Part shown: one piece after another, positions 25,721 through 35,794 of the stretch
How positions within the stretch are numbered: the first letter of the stretch is position 1
Layout: each line of letters opens with the position of its first letter
Assembly (NCBI GenBank): GCA_037176845.1
Contig: JAYKXP010000010.1
Span: forward strand, 248,001-312,000
DNA: 64,000 nt
DNA from: Paramarasmius palmivorus
Lineage: Eukaryota > Basidiomycota > Agaricomycetes > Agaricales > Marasmiaceae
Direction: 5' to 3'
Notes under the pieces: model-generated
Seen by the model: the letters and a program-made list of their open reading frames with translations, nothing else
Database searches by the model: none
What the model was told of the DNA's origin: nothing
Translations under genes and position numbers: made by a program

Positions 25721-26067
25721 TGTTATGCTGGGCCTGGATTGGAGTGCTACATTGGTATAGATAGGATTGATAGGATTATAGGAATAGGGAATATTAGCAC
25801 GTCCAGGTCTCAGTGTTGCACAATAATCATGATAGCTATATACCGCCAAATAGTATGACTTAAGTGTCATCGGCTTCCCATATGTTGGTGTATCCCTTAG
25901 GTGGGGTCGCATATGCAATGTGTATATAGTGAGGCATGCTCTGTTGTGTAGACAAGGCACTATAGCTCAGTGGTTAGAGCACCTAACATGCAATCAGGAG
26001 GTCTGGGGTTCGACTCCCCATGGCGCCACTCTTGTTTCAACTTGGGATACAGTTAGCAGACTCTTTA
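25721..26067 (+). repeat. 5' LTR of the TRIM element
   Basis: This 347-bp repeat appears the same as 26,190-26,536. It contains a tRNA-like sequence at 25,956-26,028, near its 3' end. Confidence 0.88.
25956..26028 (+). tRNA. tRNA-like sequence in 5' LTR (probable pseudo-tRNA)
   Basis: It folds as a full cloverleaf: D stem GCTC/GAGC, T stem TGGGG/CCCCA, acceptor GGCACTA with TGGCGCC, anticodon stem CCTAA/TCAGG. Both pol III boxes are intact (TAGCTCAGTGG and GGTTCGACTCC). There are A-C mismatches at pairs 4-69 and 30-40, and a T-G pair at 6-67, all explained by G-to-A or C-to-T changes. The loop CATGCAA puts A instead of the universal U at position 33, and positions 34-36 would read TGC (Ala). 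It is therefore probably a decayed tRNA kept as promoter or structure, not a working adaptor. Confidence 0.7.
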
Positions 26068-26189
26068 TCTGGAGCCCACCGCGAGGGAAAAAGTCATTTC
26101 TATGGCTTGCTAACTCGTGTAAAAAAGTGATAATATGCTGCTGTTGAACAAGTTGACCAGGAGGTCAACATCTCTCAGTTTGGGGGAGA

Positions 26190-26536
26190 TGTTATGCTGG
26201 GCCTGGATTGGAGTGCTACATTGGTATAGATAGGATTGATAGGATTATAGGAATAGGGAATATTAGCACGTCCAGGTCTCAGTGTTGCACAATAATCATG
26301 ATAGCTATATACCGCCAAATAGTATGACTTAAGTGTCATCGGCTTCCCATATGTTGGTGTATCCCTTAGGTGGGGTCGCATATGCAATGTGTATATAGTG
26401 AGGCATGCTCTGTTGTGTAGACAAGGCACTATAGCTCAGTGGTTAGAGCACCTAACATGCAATCAGGAGGTCTGGGGTTCGACTCCCCATGGCGCCACTC
26501 TTGTTTCAACTTGGGATACAGTTAGCAGACTCTTTA
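26190..26536 (+). repeat. 3' LTR of the TRIM element
   Basis: It appears identical to 25,721-26,067, offset by 469 bp. It is bounded on the right by the target duplication ACGT. Confidence 0.88.
26425..26497 (+). tRNA. tRNA-like sequence in 3' LTR (probable pseudo-tRNA)
   Basis: This is the second copy of the tRNA-like sequence, with no base difference seen from 25,956-26,028. It carries the same A and B boxes and the same anticodon-loop anomaly. Transcription from here would run out into the interrupted passenger gene, antisense to it. Confidence 0.7.
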
Positions 26537-27433
26537 ACGTCGTCTTGAGGAGCTGGAGTCTCTTCAACAGCTATGTCTGGAGAGTGCACGGTGAGTTTCA
26601 TGCTACGTCAGAAAACTGAATACTAACACTTGTTGTTTTCCACGTCCATTAGCTCTGCCTTCTTCATCTTTTCCTCCAGTTCAGCGCTCTTGAGCTCCTC
26701 GAGTGCTTCCGCATACCGGTGCCGAAGATCTTCTCTCGCTTGCTCTTCATCTGGCGTACGCTTTTTTTTTTTGTCGGACTTCTTCAACTGGGTGTTGAGC
26801 GAGCTAGTCGTGCCTCGCATCTTGTTCGCCTTCTTACGGGCCGTGTTCCATGCTTCGTATACTCGTGCAAGAACTAATTGGTGAGCTTCACTGAACTACC
26901 GAAAAAAAAAAAAATACTAACCTTCTTTATATTCCTGCGCAGAACGGTCTAAACAGGAGAGGTATGTAAGTACAATTGAATAGATAATTTTTTGTAGCTC
27001 ACATCGGTTTCTGTCAGTTGTCGGAGGGGACTCAGACGTTGGGGCCGACATCGAGGATAGGTGATAAGAGTGATGCCCCGACCTTGGGCTATGGTCTACC
27101 TCCTTGGTTCCGGAACCCGCGTGGTGCCTATTTGATACTGAAGCAACATACTGAAGCAACAACAACCTCGTATTGAAGGACTTGTCTCAACATAAAAATA
27201 CACACCTAGCCGTCATTTTCGTTTCCGTTACTTATTTTATTTTTTTATCTCAAATTTATTGGTGACGAACCCTTCAAATTGGTGACGAACCTTCGGCCCA
27301 GTAGAATAAACAAAGGCACATGATCATTGCGACCAAGGTCTCTGGACTGAAGGACTTGAGTCTCAGTGTTCCTCTTGCCCCCTTGTTGAATCCTACCTCT
27401 GCCTCCTGTTTACCCGCCTCTTACAGTCCGACT

Positions 27434-28725
27434 ATGGGTACGTTTTTATCTCTCGCCCTCCTGTCTATAACCCCTCATCTCAGTCTCTTAGTTGGGTTGA
27501 AATCAGAGCCGTCTACTAGCAAAGCACCAGCAGATACTGACTCAAAGGCAACAAAACCAACGGCAGCGGCGGCAGCAGCATCAACATCCCTCAAGTCTCC
27601 CTTCGAAGAGGACGATGAATATGATCTGTACAATTTATCACAAGAGGTGACGCAGGGTAAGTGAAAAAAATTTTCTTCCTGTGGCACAACAACGCTGATC
27701 ATACCCTAGCTATGATCGATGCTTGTGAGCAGGTGGAGAAGGATTATAATGCGTACCAAGCGGCAAAGCGTCAGGTTCCAGTTAGTCGGGCTCGACTGTC
27801 CAAGGTGATCGGTATGTTGCACGAATCTCTTTTTTTAAATCTTTCTCTGATGGTCACGGTTGTCAGAGGCCTTTGACAAACTGTGGGATAAGGAGCAGGG
27901 ATCTTCACTCCCAAGTACTAGCCAGAATCCCACACGTTCTTCTCAAGCAGCGTCCCCTACAATGCCTTCGCCATCGTCATCGGTTCAAGCTCGCACACCC
28001 ACTGCACCGTTATCACCGGCTCAAGCTCGCTCGCCCACTGCACCAACATCACCGGTTCAAGCTCGCACAACAGCACCTTCCACCCCAACAAAGACACCTT
28101 TACGAGGCTCTCAACCGCCGCCTGAAACCCCAATCAATGAGTACCAGCCATTCACAACTGGAACTCCTGGCACTACCGTTCGCCTTGCTGATTTCAGGCC
28201 TCGTGGCTCATCGCCTACCGTGCCCAAACGCTGTTATGTGGTGTATGTTGGGGTCGGCGGCGCCAACGGCGTATATGAAACACTGTAAGTTTTTCTGTTG
28301 CCTCCTAACATGGCGGAATCTGAATTAATTCCACAGAGACGAGGCTTATGCGGTGTCTGGCGGAAAGGCGAATAAACAGGCACTCATCAAACGCTTCAAC
28401 GACGCCGCTTTGGGCCTTCAATGTTACGACGACTGTGTTCGCTATGACTTATTCAAATTGTTAGCGGTGCCCTGGGAAGCTGGTGAACATTTTGTGGTCC
28501 TTGCGGGTGTCGCGCCTGGGGTATACAACGGAAGGTCGGTCACTGTTTTACATCCCTTTGATCTCACTGACAGTGATGCGCAGGGGTCAATTGATGAAAT
28601 TAGGGCTCAGGTGGAGAGGTGGAGAAGTGATTAGAGTGTTGGGAACTGAAGCGGAAGCACAGGCTTATTTCGAGCATCATGAACATGCCGGGCACACCTC
28701 TGTCCTTCCGAGCTTTATTCCGTGA
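27434..28725 (+). CDS. viroplasmin / RNase H1 N-terminal-like domain protein (passenger gene)
   Basis: A first exon of only ATGG (27,434) splices to GLKSEPSTSKAPADTDSK, and five introns follow. The N-terminal part has an Ala run and a short helical segment (MIDACEQVEKDYNAYQAAKR). The middle is a proline-rich tandem repeat of the type PTAPLSPAQAR / PTAPTSPVQAR. The C-terminal part has two copies of a fold like the RNase H1 N-terminal (viroplasmin) domain: CYVVYVGVGGANGVYETL-DEAY and HFVVLAGVAPGVYNGR followed by VIRVLGTEAEAQAYFEHH. In RNase H1 this domain binds RNA-DNA hybrids or double-stranded RNA. No RNase H catalytic domain is attached. The stop is at 28,725 and all frames are intact. Confidence 0.7.
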
Positions 28726-29052
28726 AGGCTATATTAGTAGAATCCCATTACAACTCAAACTATTATGTATTCAAAGGATGTATGTTGTATGTTGCTACGT
28801 GCTCGAAATATACTTAGACTCTGTCCTGGAAGAAAGATACGTACGAATGAAGTCTGTCGTACAAGGCATAAAACGTGCCATATTTTCTATTCATTTGGCA
28901 AAGACATTTCTACTACTCAGTATCATATACTGACGCAGTTTGGTGCGAAATGAAAAGGTTAGGAAAATGCACCATAAGAGTAGTTGCATCGACCTAAGGC
29001 GCTATAGGTGAGTGCCGCGTCTTGACCCATAACCATTGCTTTCCTCACCGAT
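28726..29052. other. intergenic inside the giant element
   Basis: An AT-rich spacer between two plus-strand passenger genes. No repeat or RNA gene is seen. It should hold one 3' UTR and one promoter. Confidence 0.5.
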
Positions 29053-29901
29053 ATGCCTCGCCCTCTAAAACACAAGACCAAGAAGGATCGAGCGAAGGCC
29101 AATCGCGAAAAAGTGGCCAGACATTATGCAAGGTATGATATTCATTCCTATGCCAGGCAGCCACTAACATGATACCTTAAGAAATCGGGATCGTATCCTT
29201 GCACAGAAGAAGGAGGCTCGCACTCGAGGGCTTGCAGAAGCACAACAGCAACAAAAGAAGGAGGAGTATGCAAATTATAATTTCACGATACGTCCAGTAT
29301 ACTAATCATGAGTGAATTATAAACTCCCAGAATCGAGATGCGGAAACGTCGAAAGGCGTCCCACTGGCACGACCTGCAGCAGGATATGAAGATGTATCAT
29401 GACAAAAAGTAGGTCTCGAATGTCTCGTTTACTGGTTTACTCCTGATTCGTCCTAACAGGGATCCTCTCGACCATATTCGAGTGCTCTTCCGTGGACTGG
29501 AGAGGCATACAAATCGCTCTCCAAGCACATACATCGAAAATACATGCCGCCACTACCTTCAATTCAAACAGAGCACCGCAGCGAACCTGGCTTTTCAGTG
29601 CCCTATTCGAAATGCTCATATTGTCATGTCGAATCTTCTACGAGGCACGCAACTGTTCTCGGAGCGCCTACTAAGGGAATATGGTTGTACAGAGTACTTC
29701 AAACGGGCAGAGTCATTTGCGAGAAGGTTACGGTTAATCATCTATTGCATTGATGACATCGAAAGCTATCTGCTGGACGAGGATGCCGACTTGAAGAAGG
29801 CGTACGAGAAAAACGAGTTGAAAGTTCAGGATGTTCGGGTGAAGAAGTGGGTTGATGGTGAAGAAGATGTTCCCGATGTTTTACCTGACTGGTTGGGGTA
29901 A
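29053..29901 (+). CDS. unknown protein with basic N-terminus (passenger gene)
   Basis: The ATG at 29,053 gives MPRPLKHKTKKDRAKANREK, and three short introns join ARHYAR to NRDRILAQKKEARTRG, then KRRKASHWHDLQQDMKMYHD. The last and largest exon starts DPLDHIRVLFRGLERHTN. The N-terminal 60 residues are a continuous basic helix, like a DNA-binding or leucine-zipper-type region but without a clear zipper. The C-terminal part (LRGTQLFSERLLREYGCTEY) is globular and unrecognised. The next gene starts with a similar basic pattern (ARTVAERKAVNRISAANYRK), so the two may be distant paralogs. The stop is at 29,901. Confidence 0.6.
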
Positions 29902-30045
29902 ATAACACTTAAGCTGTATCAACTCTATCATCTGTCTATCTATCTCGTTCCTAGGAGTATCATAGCTAGGCAGAGCAATGATTTGATTTCCGAGAATCGC
30001 CGTTTCCAAAAATGTGTGACATCCGTGTGACACCAACCTTCTCTC

Positions 30046-30840
30046 ATGGCCAGAACAGTAGCGGAACGCAAAGCAGTGAACAGAATATCGGCAGCCAATT
30101 ACAGGAAGAAGTGAGTGTTGAAGTTACTCTCTGAACATAAAGAATCGATGATACAACTCGCAGAAACCTGGAGCTCACTAGGCAGAGTGCTCGGGAGAGA
30201 ATGCGCCAAAGGCGATTTCTCAAACGGTGCGTCTGATATTTTTCTCTGTCTACATGCCTATTCATCATGTCTTAGGAGTAGAAAGGAGCAACACGGCTGG
30301 TTTGATGACAATAGTATAAGACAGTGTGTTATACATTTTTCTGTCTACGACACACCATTCATCATCCATCAGGAGATGCCAACAAGAAGAACGAATCAGC
30401 GACGACAGCATAAACCCATCTTTCCCGCCTCGACTTCGTCGGCATGCTGACGACGATCAGCAGGACGAGTCAGTACAATATGCCCCGCATAATCCTCAAA
30501 GACAGATCCCTTTCCCAGAGTACGTCGACTTCCTGATTAGACTTGTATTAGTACTCTTACAAACGTCAACGCCAGACCTCAAGGGCTTTGGGAAGAGTTT
30601 TTCTCCTCAATTCACAAGGCATCCAGAGCCTTCCGCATGCTCACCAAATTCAGCACGCAGTTCGGAGATTCCGTCTTTTTAGACATGCCATCTACTCTAG
30701 GTGAGCATGAAGAGGCATGCAGCAACCGCTTTCGTGATGTGGTCAAATTAGCACTTTCCGAAGAGCATGAGAAGAGTAGTTGTATGACTGGTGTGCGTCA
30801 CGAAGGTGATCTTGCGGGATTGGGACTGGTGTTACGTTGA
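30046..30840 (+). CDS. unknown protein with basic N-terminus, cassette-like exon (passenger gene)
   Basis: The ATG at 30,046 gives MARTVAERKAVNRISAANYR, an intron, then ELTRQSARERMRQRRFLKR, again a basic helix. Two 49-nt introns of similar sequence (30,227-30,275 and 30,324-30,372) surround a 48-nt exon that can be kept or skipped without changing frame. An acidic stretch follows (HADDDQQDESVQYA). The C-terminal exon reads PQGLWEEFFSSIHKASRAFR and FGDSVFLDMPSTLGEHEEAC, ending at 30,840. The junction near 30,520-30,590 does not join cleanly in frame by eye, so either an intron is misplaced or the gene carries a small frameshift. Confidence 0.45.
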
Positions 30841-31047
30841 CAGTAATCATTTATCTTCTGTCTCAGTAGTCTTATTTTACCCCCAGTTCACGTACCTACA
30901 GCCCAGACTAAGATATTGCAATACACCCCGATACATTTCATGTGACAAAAACCACTGCTTCGTGTTTGTTTTATATTACTCGGTGCTTGTCCAGTAACGA
31001 GATGTCAAAGGGATTGTAGACAAGATTGTAAGTACAATTAACGATGT

Positions 31048-32692
31048 TTAAGGAGTACTGGACGTCGGGAACTCTGTATTAGGTGCGAGCCCATCTAACA
31101 TACTGAGGAAGTTGGCATGTCCGGCTTCACGAAGAGCACGTCGAACACCTTCCAGCACTTGCTGCTGCTGCCGCTGCTTCTCTGAGAGAGCGTCGAGGTC
31201 AGCTTGAGCACTGGCTGCAACAGTCCTAGCCTCCTCTGCCTCCCGGCGTGCCTTGGCAGCTTGATACTCGGCAGATGCCACGTCGCGACGTCGAGCAGCC
31301 ACGACAGACGCATAGATATCTTCTGTGAAGTCGTAAAGCTGATCCAAGCTTTGTGGTGCCTCGTCGCGAAAGGATTTTGAGACATAGTTTACAAAACCAT
31401 GTCGCGCACTGGGCAGCTGACTTGTGATCATCAAATAGGCACCAGTTTCATCGCAGAGTTCCTCACACTATGTTGATGTGAGCTAACGCGTGATTACGGC
31501 TGATTGGTTGAGCATACCCGGTTCACAATGCCTGCAAGCTTTTCGTCGAAACGCTTTTGAACGGATCCTTTGATAAGAGGCTGTTTGCGAGGGCGGACAC
31601 GCGGTATCTCTGCCAAATCATGTCAGTTTGATGCCAAAATAGAGCTATTGGACGCACTCCATGTTTCCGATCCTTTAAAAACACCATGGACAAAACCATA
31701 CACAGCATTTGAACGTGATGCTCGAATACGCTGTGGAGGTAGTGAACTGGCAGATGAGCTTGGAGTAGCACTGTTCGATGAGGGGGTAGCTAGGGTTTCA
31801 GCTGGCGTCATTCCCCTTGGCGCAGAGATTGAATGTCCATCCATTGTAAATAGGCGACGTGGATGCCGAGGCGTGAAAGGAGAGGAGCCTCGACTTTCAA
31901 CGACCTGCGAAAGTGGAGATAAGCTTGCGGTACTAGGGAATCCGTCACGAAAAGACTCTGTTTTTCCTCATCAGTATTTGATTGACATGACGAATATTGA
32001 ATATACCGGTAACTGAAGAGCGAGATACTGAACTGAGGCCTGCGGAATCCAAGGCAGTGGCCCTCGGAGGTGTAGCAGTTGCATGTTCTAGTGCGGGGTC
32101 AAGTACGAATGATGACACTTGAGCGGGTTCGTTCTGTGATGCTGGTAGACTTGCAGGGGGTAGGGAGCCTGGACAGTCTGAGGTGAGAAGTGCGAAGCGA
32201 GAAAAAAAGTTCGCCACGTACCGGAGTGAAGAGCAGGTTGTTCAGTGACTGCCGGCGCGGGTGTTTCCTGCAATTCAGTTCCTGCCTCATCATGCATAAG
32301 CACGGGCACCAGATTGGGATGCTCAATTAACTGCAGGTCATTTCCTGAACTTGCCTGTACGCATTGAGGTTAATAAGGAGGAACATTGATAATTTATAGG
32401 CATACCGCGTTGCTCAGTTCAAGTTGAGGCGGCAGGTCTACGGCGGACTCCTGTAACGGCACAGTAAGTAGCGAGAAAAAGATATCAGGAGATTACAGAG
32501 GGATACCTGTGTCTTCTTGCGTTGCTTGCGAGCAGAAGCGCTGTGAAGAGGACAGTCTTTTTGCAGAGTTTTACCTCCACACTTCTGACAAAGACGCGGG
32601 CCTCGTTGTTTCTTTGACTGCTGCAAGTGAAGCTTACGAGGAGAGGGCTGCGACTTTCGAGGAGACCGCCGCTGTGTTGGGGAAGACACCAT
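31048..32692 (-). CDS. Ser/Pro-rich protein with C-terminal coiled coil (passenger gene)
   Basis: The start at 32,692 gives MVSSPTQRRSPRKSQPSPRK, a basic Ser/Pro region. A possible small zinc knuckle follows (LCQKCGGKTLQKDCPLH). Short exons with GT-AG introns then join low-complexity segments (ETPAPAVTEQPALHSG, SVSRSSVT, SNSATPSSSASSLPPQRI). The C-terminal third is structured: ITSQLPSARHGFVNYVSKSF, then a strong coiled coil (QAAKARREAEEARTVAASAQ), ending at 31,048. No known domain is recognised. Composition suggests a nuclear, partly disordered protein. It is transcribed divergently from the transposase only 79 bp away, so the two may share control. Confidence 0.6.
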
Positions 32693-32771
32693 GATGGTGG
32701 TAGGAGAGAAACGGAACAGACGAGCATCGACTTTATATATATGTCGTGTGATTAGTCAGCATGTTGCGCAA
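32693..32771. promoter_or_regulatory. 79-bp bidirectional promoter region with TATA-like tract
   Basis: This is the whole space between the start codons of the coiled-coil protein (-) and the transposase (+). It contains TTATATATAT at about 32,733-32,742. Both 5' untranslated regions must overlap or be very short. Confidence 0.5.
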
Positions 32772-35700
32772 ATGCTCCCCCCACTTCCAGATACCAACAG
32801 TCCACCCAGGCGACGAGGATTACCAGTTCTACGGTCTGCAGAACCAAAAACACCCTTCAACTATCCTGGACATCATTTACGGGATGAGGAGAGACGAAGA
32901 AGTCCAAAGAAGAGAGTTACGACACATACACGGAATGGAGCAGAACACGGCAGGGCAAGAAAACGCCAGAAGAGCTCCAGAGTGTATCATGCAGTAGTCG
33001 AGAGAGACGAGGATCCTGTGCCAATAAGCTACGAGGATACGTCTAATCATTTCACTGGTGACGCGGAAGCACCACCAATCGGATTGGAACTCGACGCAGA
33101 CTTCGAATCCTACATCAGACTAGTCGAGTCACGATGTGTAGGATTCATCAGGATAAGCCAAGCGGTGTATGTGGTACAGGGATGGAATGTAAAGGAACGG
33201 ATGGCCACGGTGCGTGTTGCTGTATGATGAATACGATAGAGGTGTTGAAATAGACACAGGACCATTGGTACCATATGCAGGTCCAACATACTGGGGACGA
33301 CATTAGCTTGGCTTGTATGTGTCCTCAGGGAGGCTTTACTGATAGGCCCTGTGTGCATACGCAGTTCTATATGGAATTTAGGGACGAAAGGTTTCGTGAG
33401 GACGAGGATCTACCATTCAGGGGTGAGGATTGAACACTTTGCGAAGGACTGCTACTGACAGCGATGTAAGAGGGTAAAACAGTTGTGTTTTGGCGGGAGC
33501 GAATTGGATTTGAGGAGGAGTTGTGGTTAACACGATTCTCTGTTCGCGGCCATTCAGAAGCATTATCGAGTCGAGCAGTAGTAACTTACGAAGGGCTGGA
33601 TGACGGCTTTGGCAGCTGGCATTGTTCAAAGGACAAGAATACCCCATGCTCCCATATCCCGACCGCCCGCAAGTTCTTCAGCCAAATCTTTGGCCAGGAA
33701 CACGAAATGAACGATAGAAGCTCAGCCTCTAATCCTGACAACAGTCAAGTAGATGAAGAGGATTACGTCGGTAGGTGTTTGTTGTCATTGTCCTAGGCTG
33801 TAAACCTGATGATTTATGTCAGTGGATGATGGCGCAGGGCTAGAGCCAGCAATATCTCACCTGCCAATCATGCCTCCGCCGTGGGCAATCTTGTCCACAG
33901 ACATTGCTCACTATACCCGGGTACCTGTCGAGATGAACTACCCTGTGGTAATCACGATAGCAGGTCGAATATGTGGAAGCCTGTGCCAACACGAAGCTGT
34001 ATACGATCCCACACGCGCTGTGACAGTCAAGGAGTGCACCATATACACTCTAACCGGCACCAGATCTACGACGATCGAACTCCAACAATGTGCAAACTGC
34101 CCTTCACGGCGACATTGCTATATTGGTCCCGATACCAGAGATCTTGGACTCTTCAACTTCAACAATTCGGTGTTGTTTACGCACGAACTTCTTGACGAGT
34201 ACACGAGTCGATACACAAGTAGTGTTACCCCGTTTTCAGCTTTCATCCAAGCGATGGGTAGGGTGTATGAATGTCGTGGGAACCGCTTTGTGAAGGAGGA
34301 TCTGTTCCGTTCTGTCTGGTTTGCGTATGCGAGCGTGCAAGACCTGCGTGGGGATATGTTCTGTAACCGATGTGGTAGTGCACCGGAGAACGTGATATGG
34401 GATGGAATGACGCTTTCCTTCAGCAAGAAACATCTCAACAACTCGATGAAGCCACCGACAGTCGAGACGGAGGACTCTACAATCAGACTTCGGAAGTACC
34501 GCAAGGAAATCGCGTGGATGCCCATGAAGTCAAAGGAACTGGCATCGTTTAGAAGGCGGATGCTGGCTTGGCTTCGCAAGGGGAAGAAGGCTCAAGCACG
34601 GCAGGATGAAGACGAAAGCGAAGAGGAACATCCCATAGGACCAACAGGTAACTATTATGGAGAACTGCTGGCAATCGCAGCAACTTTCACGAAAGTGGCA
34701 CCGAGCTTGGGGACAATGTTCCTTCGAGTTTTTGGCACTGAATTGAGCACCACTGGTACTGTAGACAAATCGTTGCGGAAGTGGTATTCCATGTTCTTTG
34801 AACAGGTGTGTCGCAATACAATAGAGTCGTATGGTGCTGATATCGGTTCCGGGTGTGTAGCTGGTGGCAGAAGAGCCTGCGGTACAGATGGTCAATGAAG
34901 CAGCACTAGACAGCCTGTATGCCTTCATACAAGACCCATCACGTAGGACTGCATCCGCATTGATGGATATTCCGGCACTGATGAGGATTGTGGAGAAGGA
35001 GCTGCGAAGTGGTGAACGCTTTCCAAGCGACCTGCTTGACGTTTGCCAGTGGATGCACAGCCGGCTGAATGTGGTGCTATCGGAGCTGAAGAGCGGAGAC
35101 CTTCCGATGCTTCCGCTGCTTCAGCGTCACCAGAGGGATGTGGACGAGTGGAAAATGGTGAGTACTGCAAGAAACTAAGCATTGCACCGTTGACTTTGCG
35201 TAGACAGGCACCTGCTATGGCATGCAACAGATACGGGCCAGGCCTTCATATCCGTCACTCAAAGGAGACGGTGCACCAGACAAGGGAGACCAGCGTGGCG
35301 ATAAATGTTCCAAATATTATTCAACGTATGGGGAGCGGCGGTTGACAGGAGGAATCATGTGCGCCTGGTGCACACATAGCATTTGCTATGGATTCCATTG
35401 CATACCCAAGGGAGAGGGCAGAAACGACGTGTTTTCTGCTATGGTAACAAGATGGCCACAAGCTCCGAAGCGGGTGATATACGACTTCGCTTGTGCTCTG
35501 GGCCCATATTGTATGACGAGAGAGCCCGAGTTTTTTGGGAGAACGCAATTCCTCGTAGATGGCTTTCATGCCAAAGGGCACTCCAAATGCTCTACGGCGT
35601 CGTTTCTTTCCACGTACACCGAGGTCAACGCCAATCTCTCTCGGCTGAACTCCAGCGCAGCGGAATGTGGGAATAGCGGGTTGGGAAGAATTCGAAAGGC

Positions 35701-35794
35701 GGTCAGCTATATGAGGCAGAACCGCGCAATACTGTACACGAAGGTGTTCTTGTCAATATGGAATAGGTTGCGCATGCGAATGCAGACGCGGTGA
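32772..35794 (+). CDS. KDZ-type transposase with cysteine clusters
   Basis: Six exons (32,772-33,209; 33,254-33,422; 33,471-33,770; 33,823-34,805; 34,861-35,157; 35,204-35,794) join in frame to 925 residues. The N-terminus is basic and disordered. A SWIM-like Cys/His cluster follows (CMCPQGGFTDRPCVH, then CSKDKNTPCSH). Further CxC clusters lie in the middle (CQHEA, CANCPSRRHC, FCNRCG). The C-terminal block has GGIMCAWCTHSICYGFH, VIYDFACALGPYC, FLVDGFHAKGHSKC and LNSSAAECGNSGLGRIRK, which I recognise as the KDZ transposase region of the type whose neighbours carry CxC5/CxC6 cysteine clusters. Likely catalytic acids are the Asp of IWDGMTLSF, the Asp of VIYDF and the Glu of SSAAEC (inferred). 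The frame is uninterrupted, so it may be active. It lies near the right end of the element. Confidence 0.85.

Larger units (their letters stand above)
25721..26536 (+). mobile_element. miniature LTR retrotransposon (TRIM) with tRNA-like LTRs
   Basis: Two 347-bp direct repeats (25,721-26,067 and 26,190-26,536) that appear identical flank only 122 bp. They begin TGTTATG and end CTTTA. Two bases after the left repeat is TGGAGCCCACCGCGAGGG (26,070-26,087), a typical primer-binding site starting with TGG. Just before the right repeat is the purine tract GGGGGAGA (26,182-26,189). The 4-bp ACGT occurs on both outer sides (25,717-25,720 and 26,537-26,540) as a target duplication. No coding capacity exists, so it must use enzymes from another element. 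A hairpin GTTGACC/GGTCAAC (26,152-26,169) could be a packaging or dimer signal. The apparently identical LTRs mean a recent insertion. Confidence 0.88.
22482..27051 (-). pseudogene. large acidic passenger protein, interrupted by a nested retroelement
   Basis: This is an unrecognised protein of about 1,050 residues. The start MSAPTSESPPTTDRN at 27,051 is followed by a charged coiled coil (YAEALEELKSAELEEKMKKAEL) and an acidic segment (DLDASESELSELPDDDGD). A basic nuclear-type stretch (KKRKAA, RKKAKG) comes next, then a long low-complexity Ser/Thr/Gln region with GVDE-type pentapeptide repeats near 24,730-24,830. The C-terminal part from about 23,640 to 22,482 is globular (YIPYPLRKWARANAQNLVEC). 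A miniature LTR element sits in an exon at 25,721-26,536. An in-frame TGA at 23,732-23,734 may be real, or may be removed by a 48-nt GTGAGA...AG intron. The intron around 26,590-26,640 is also unclear. Confidence 0.6.

Noticed and set aside
25956..26028. A functional tRNA-Ala or tRNA-Thr gene
   Set aside because: A at position 33 and two stem mismatches make decoding unlikely, and it lies inside an LTR in both copies.
25920..26147. Open frame starting MYIVRHALLCRQ, and its twin at 26,389-26,619
   Set aside because: It reads through the tRNA-like sequence of the LTR, a common false gene call.
26590..26652. A plus-strand intron (GTGAGT ... TACTAAC ... TTAG) just right of the TRIM element
   Set aside because: The signals are good, but the flanking plus-strand frames look random, while the minus strand encodes a clear charged coiled coil here; kept only as a reason for doubt about the minus-strand intron.
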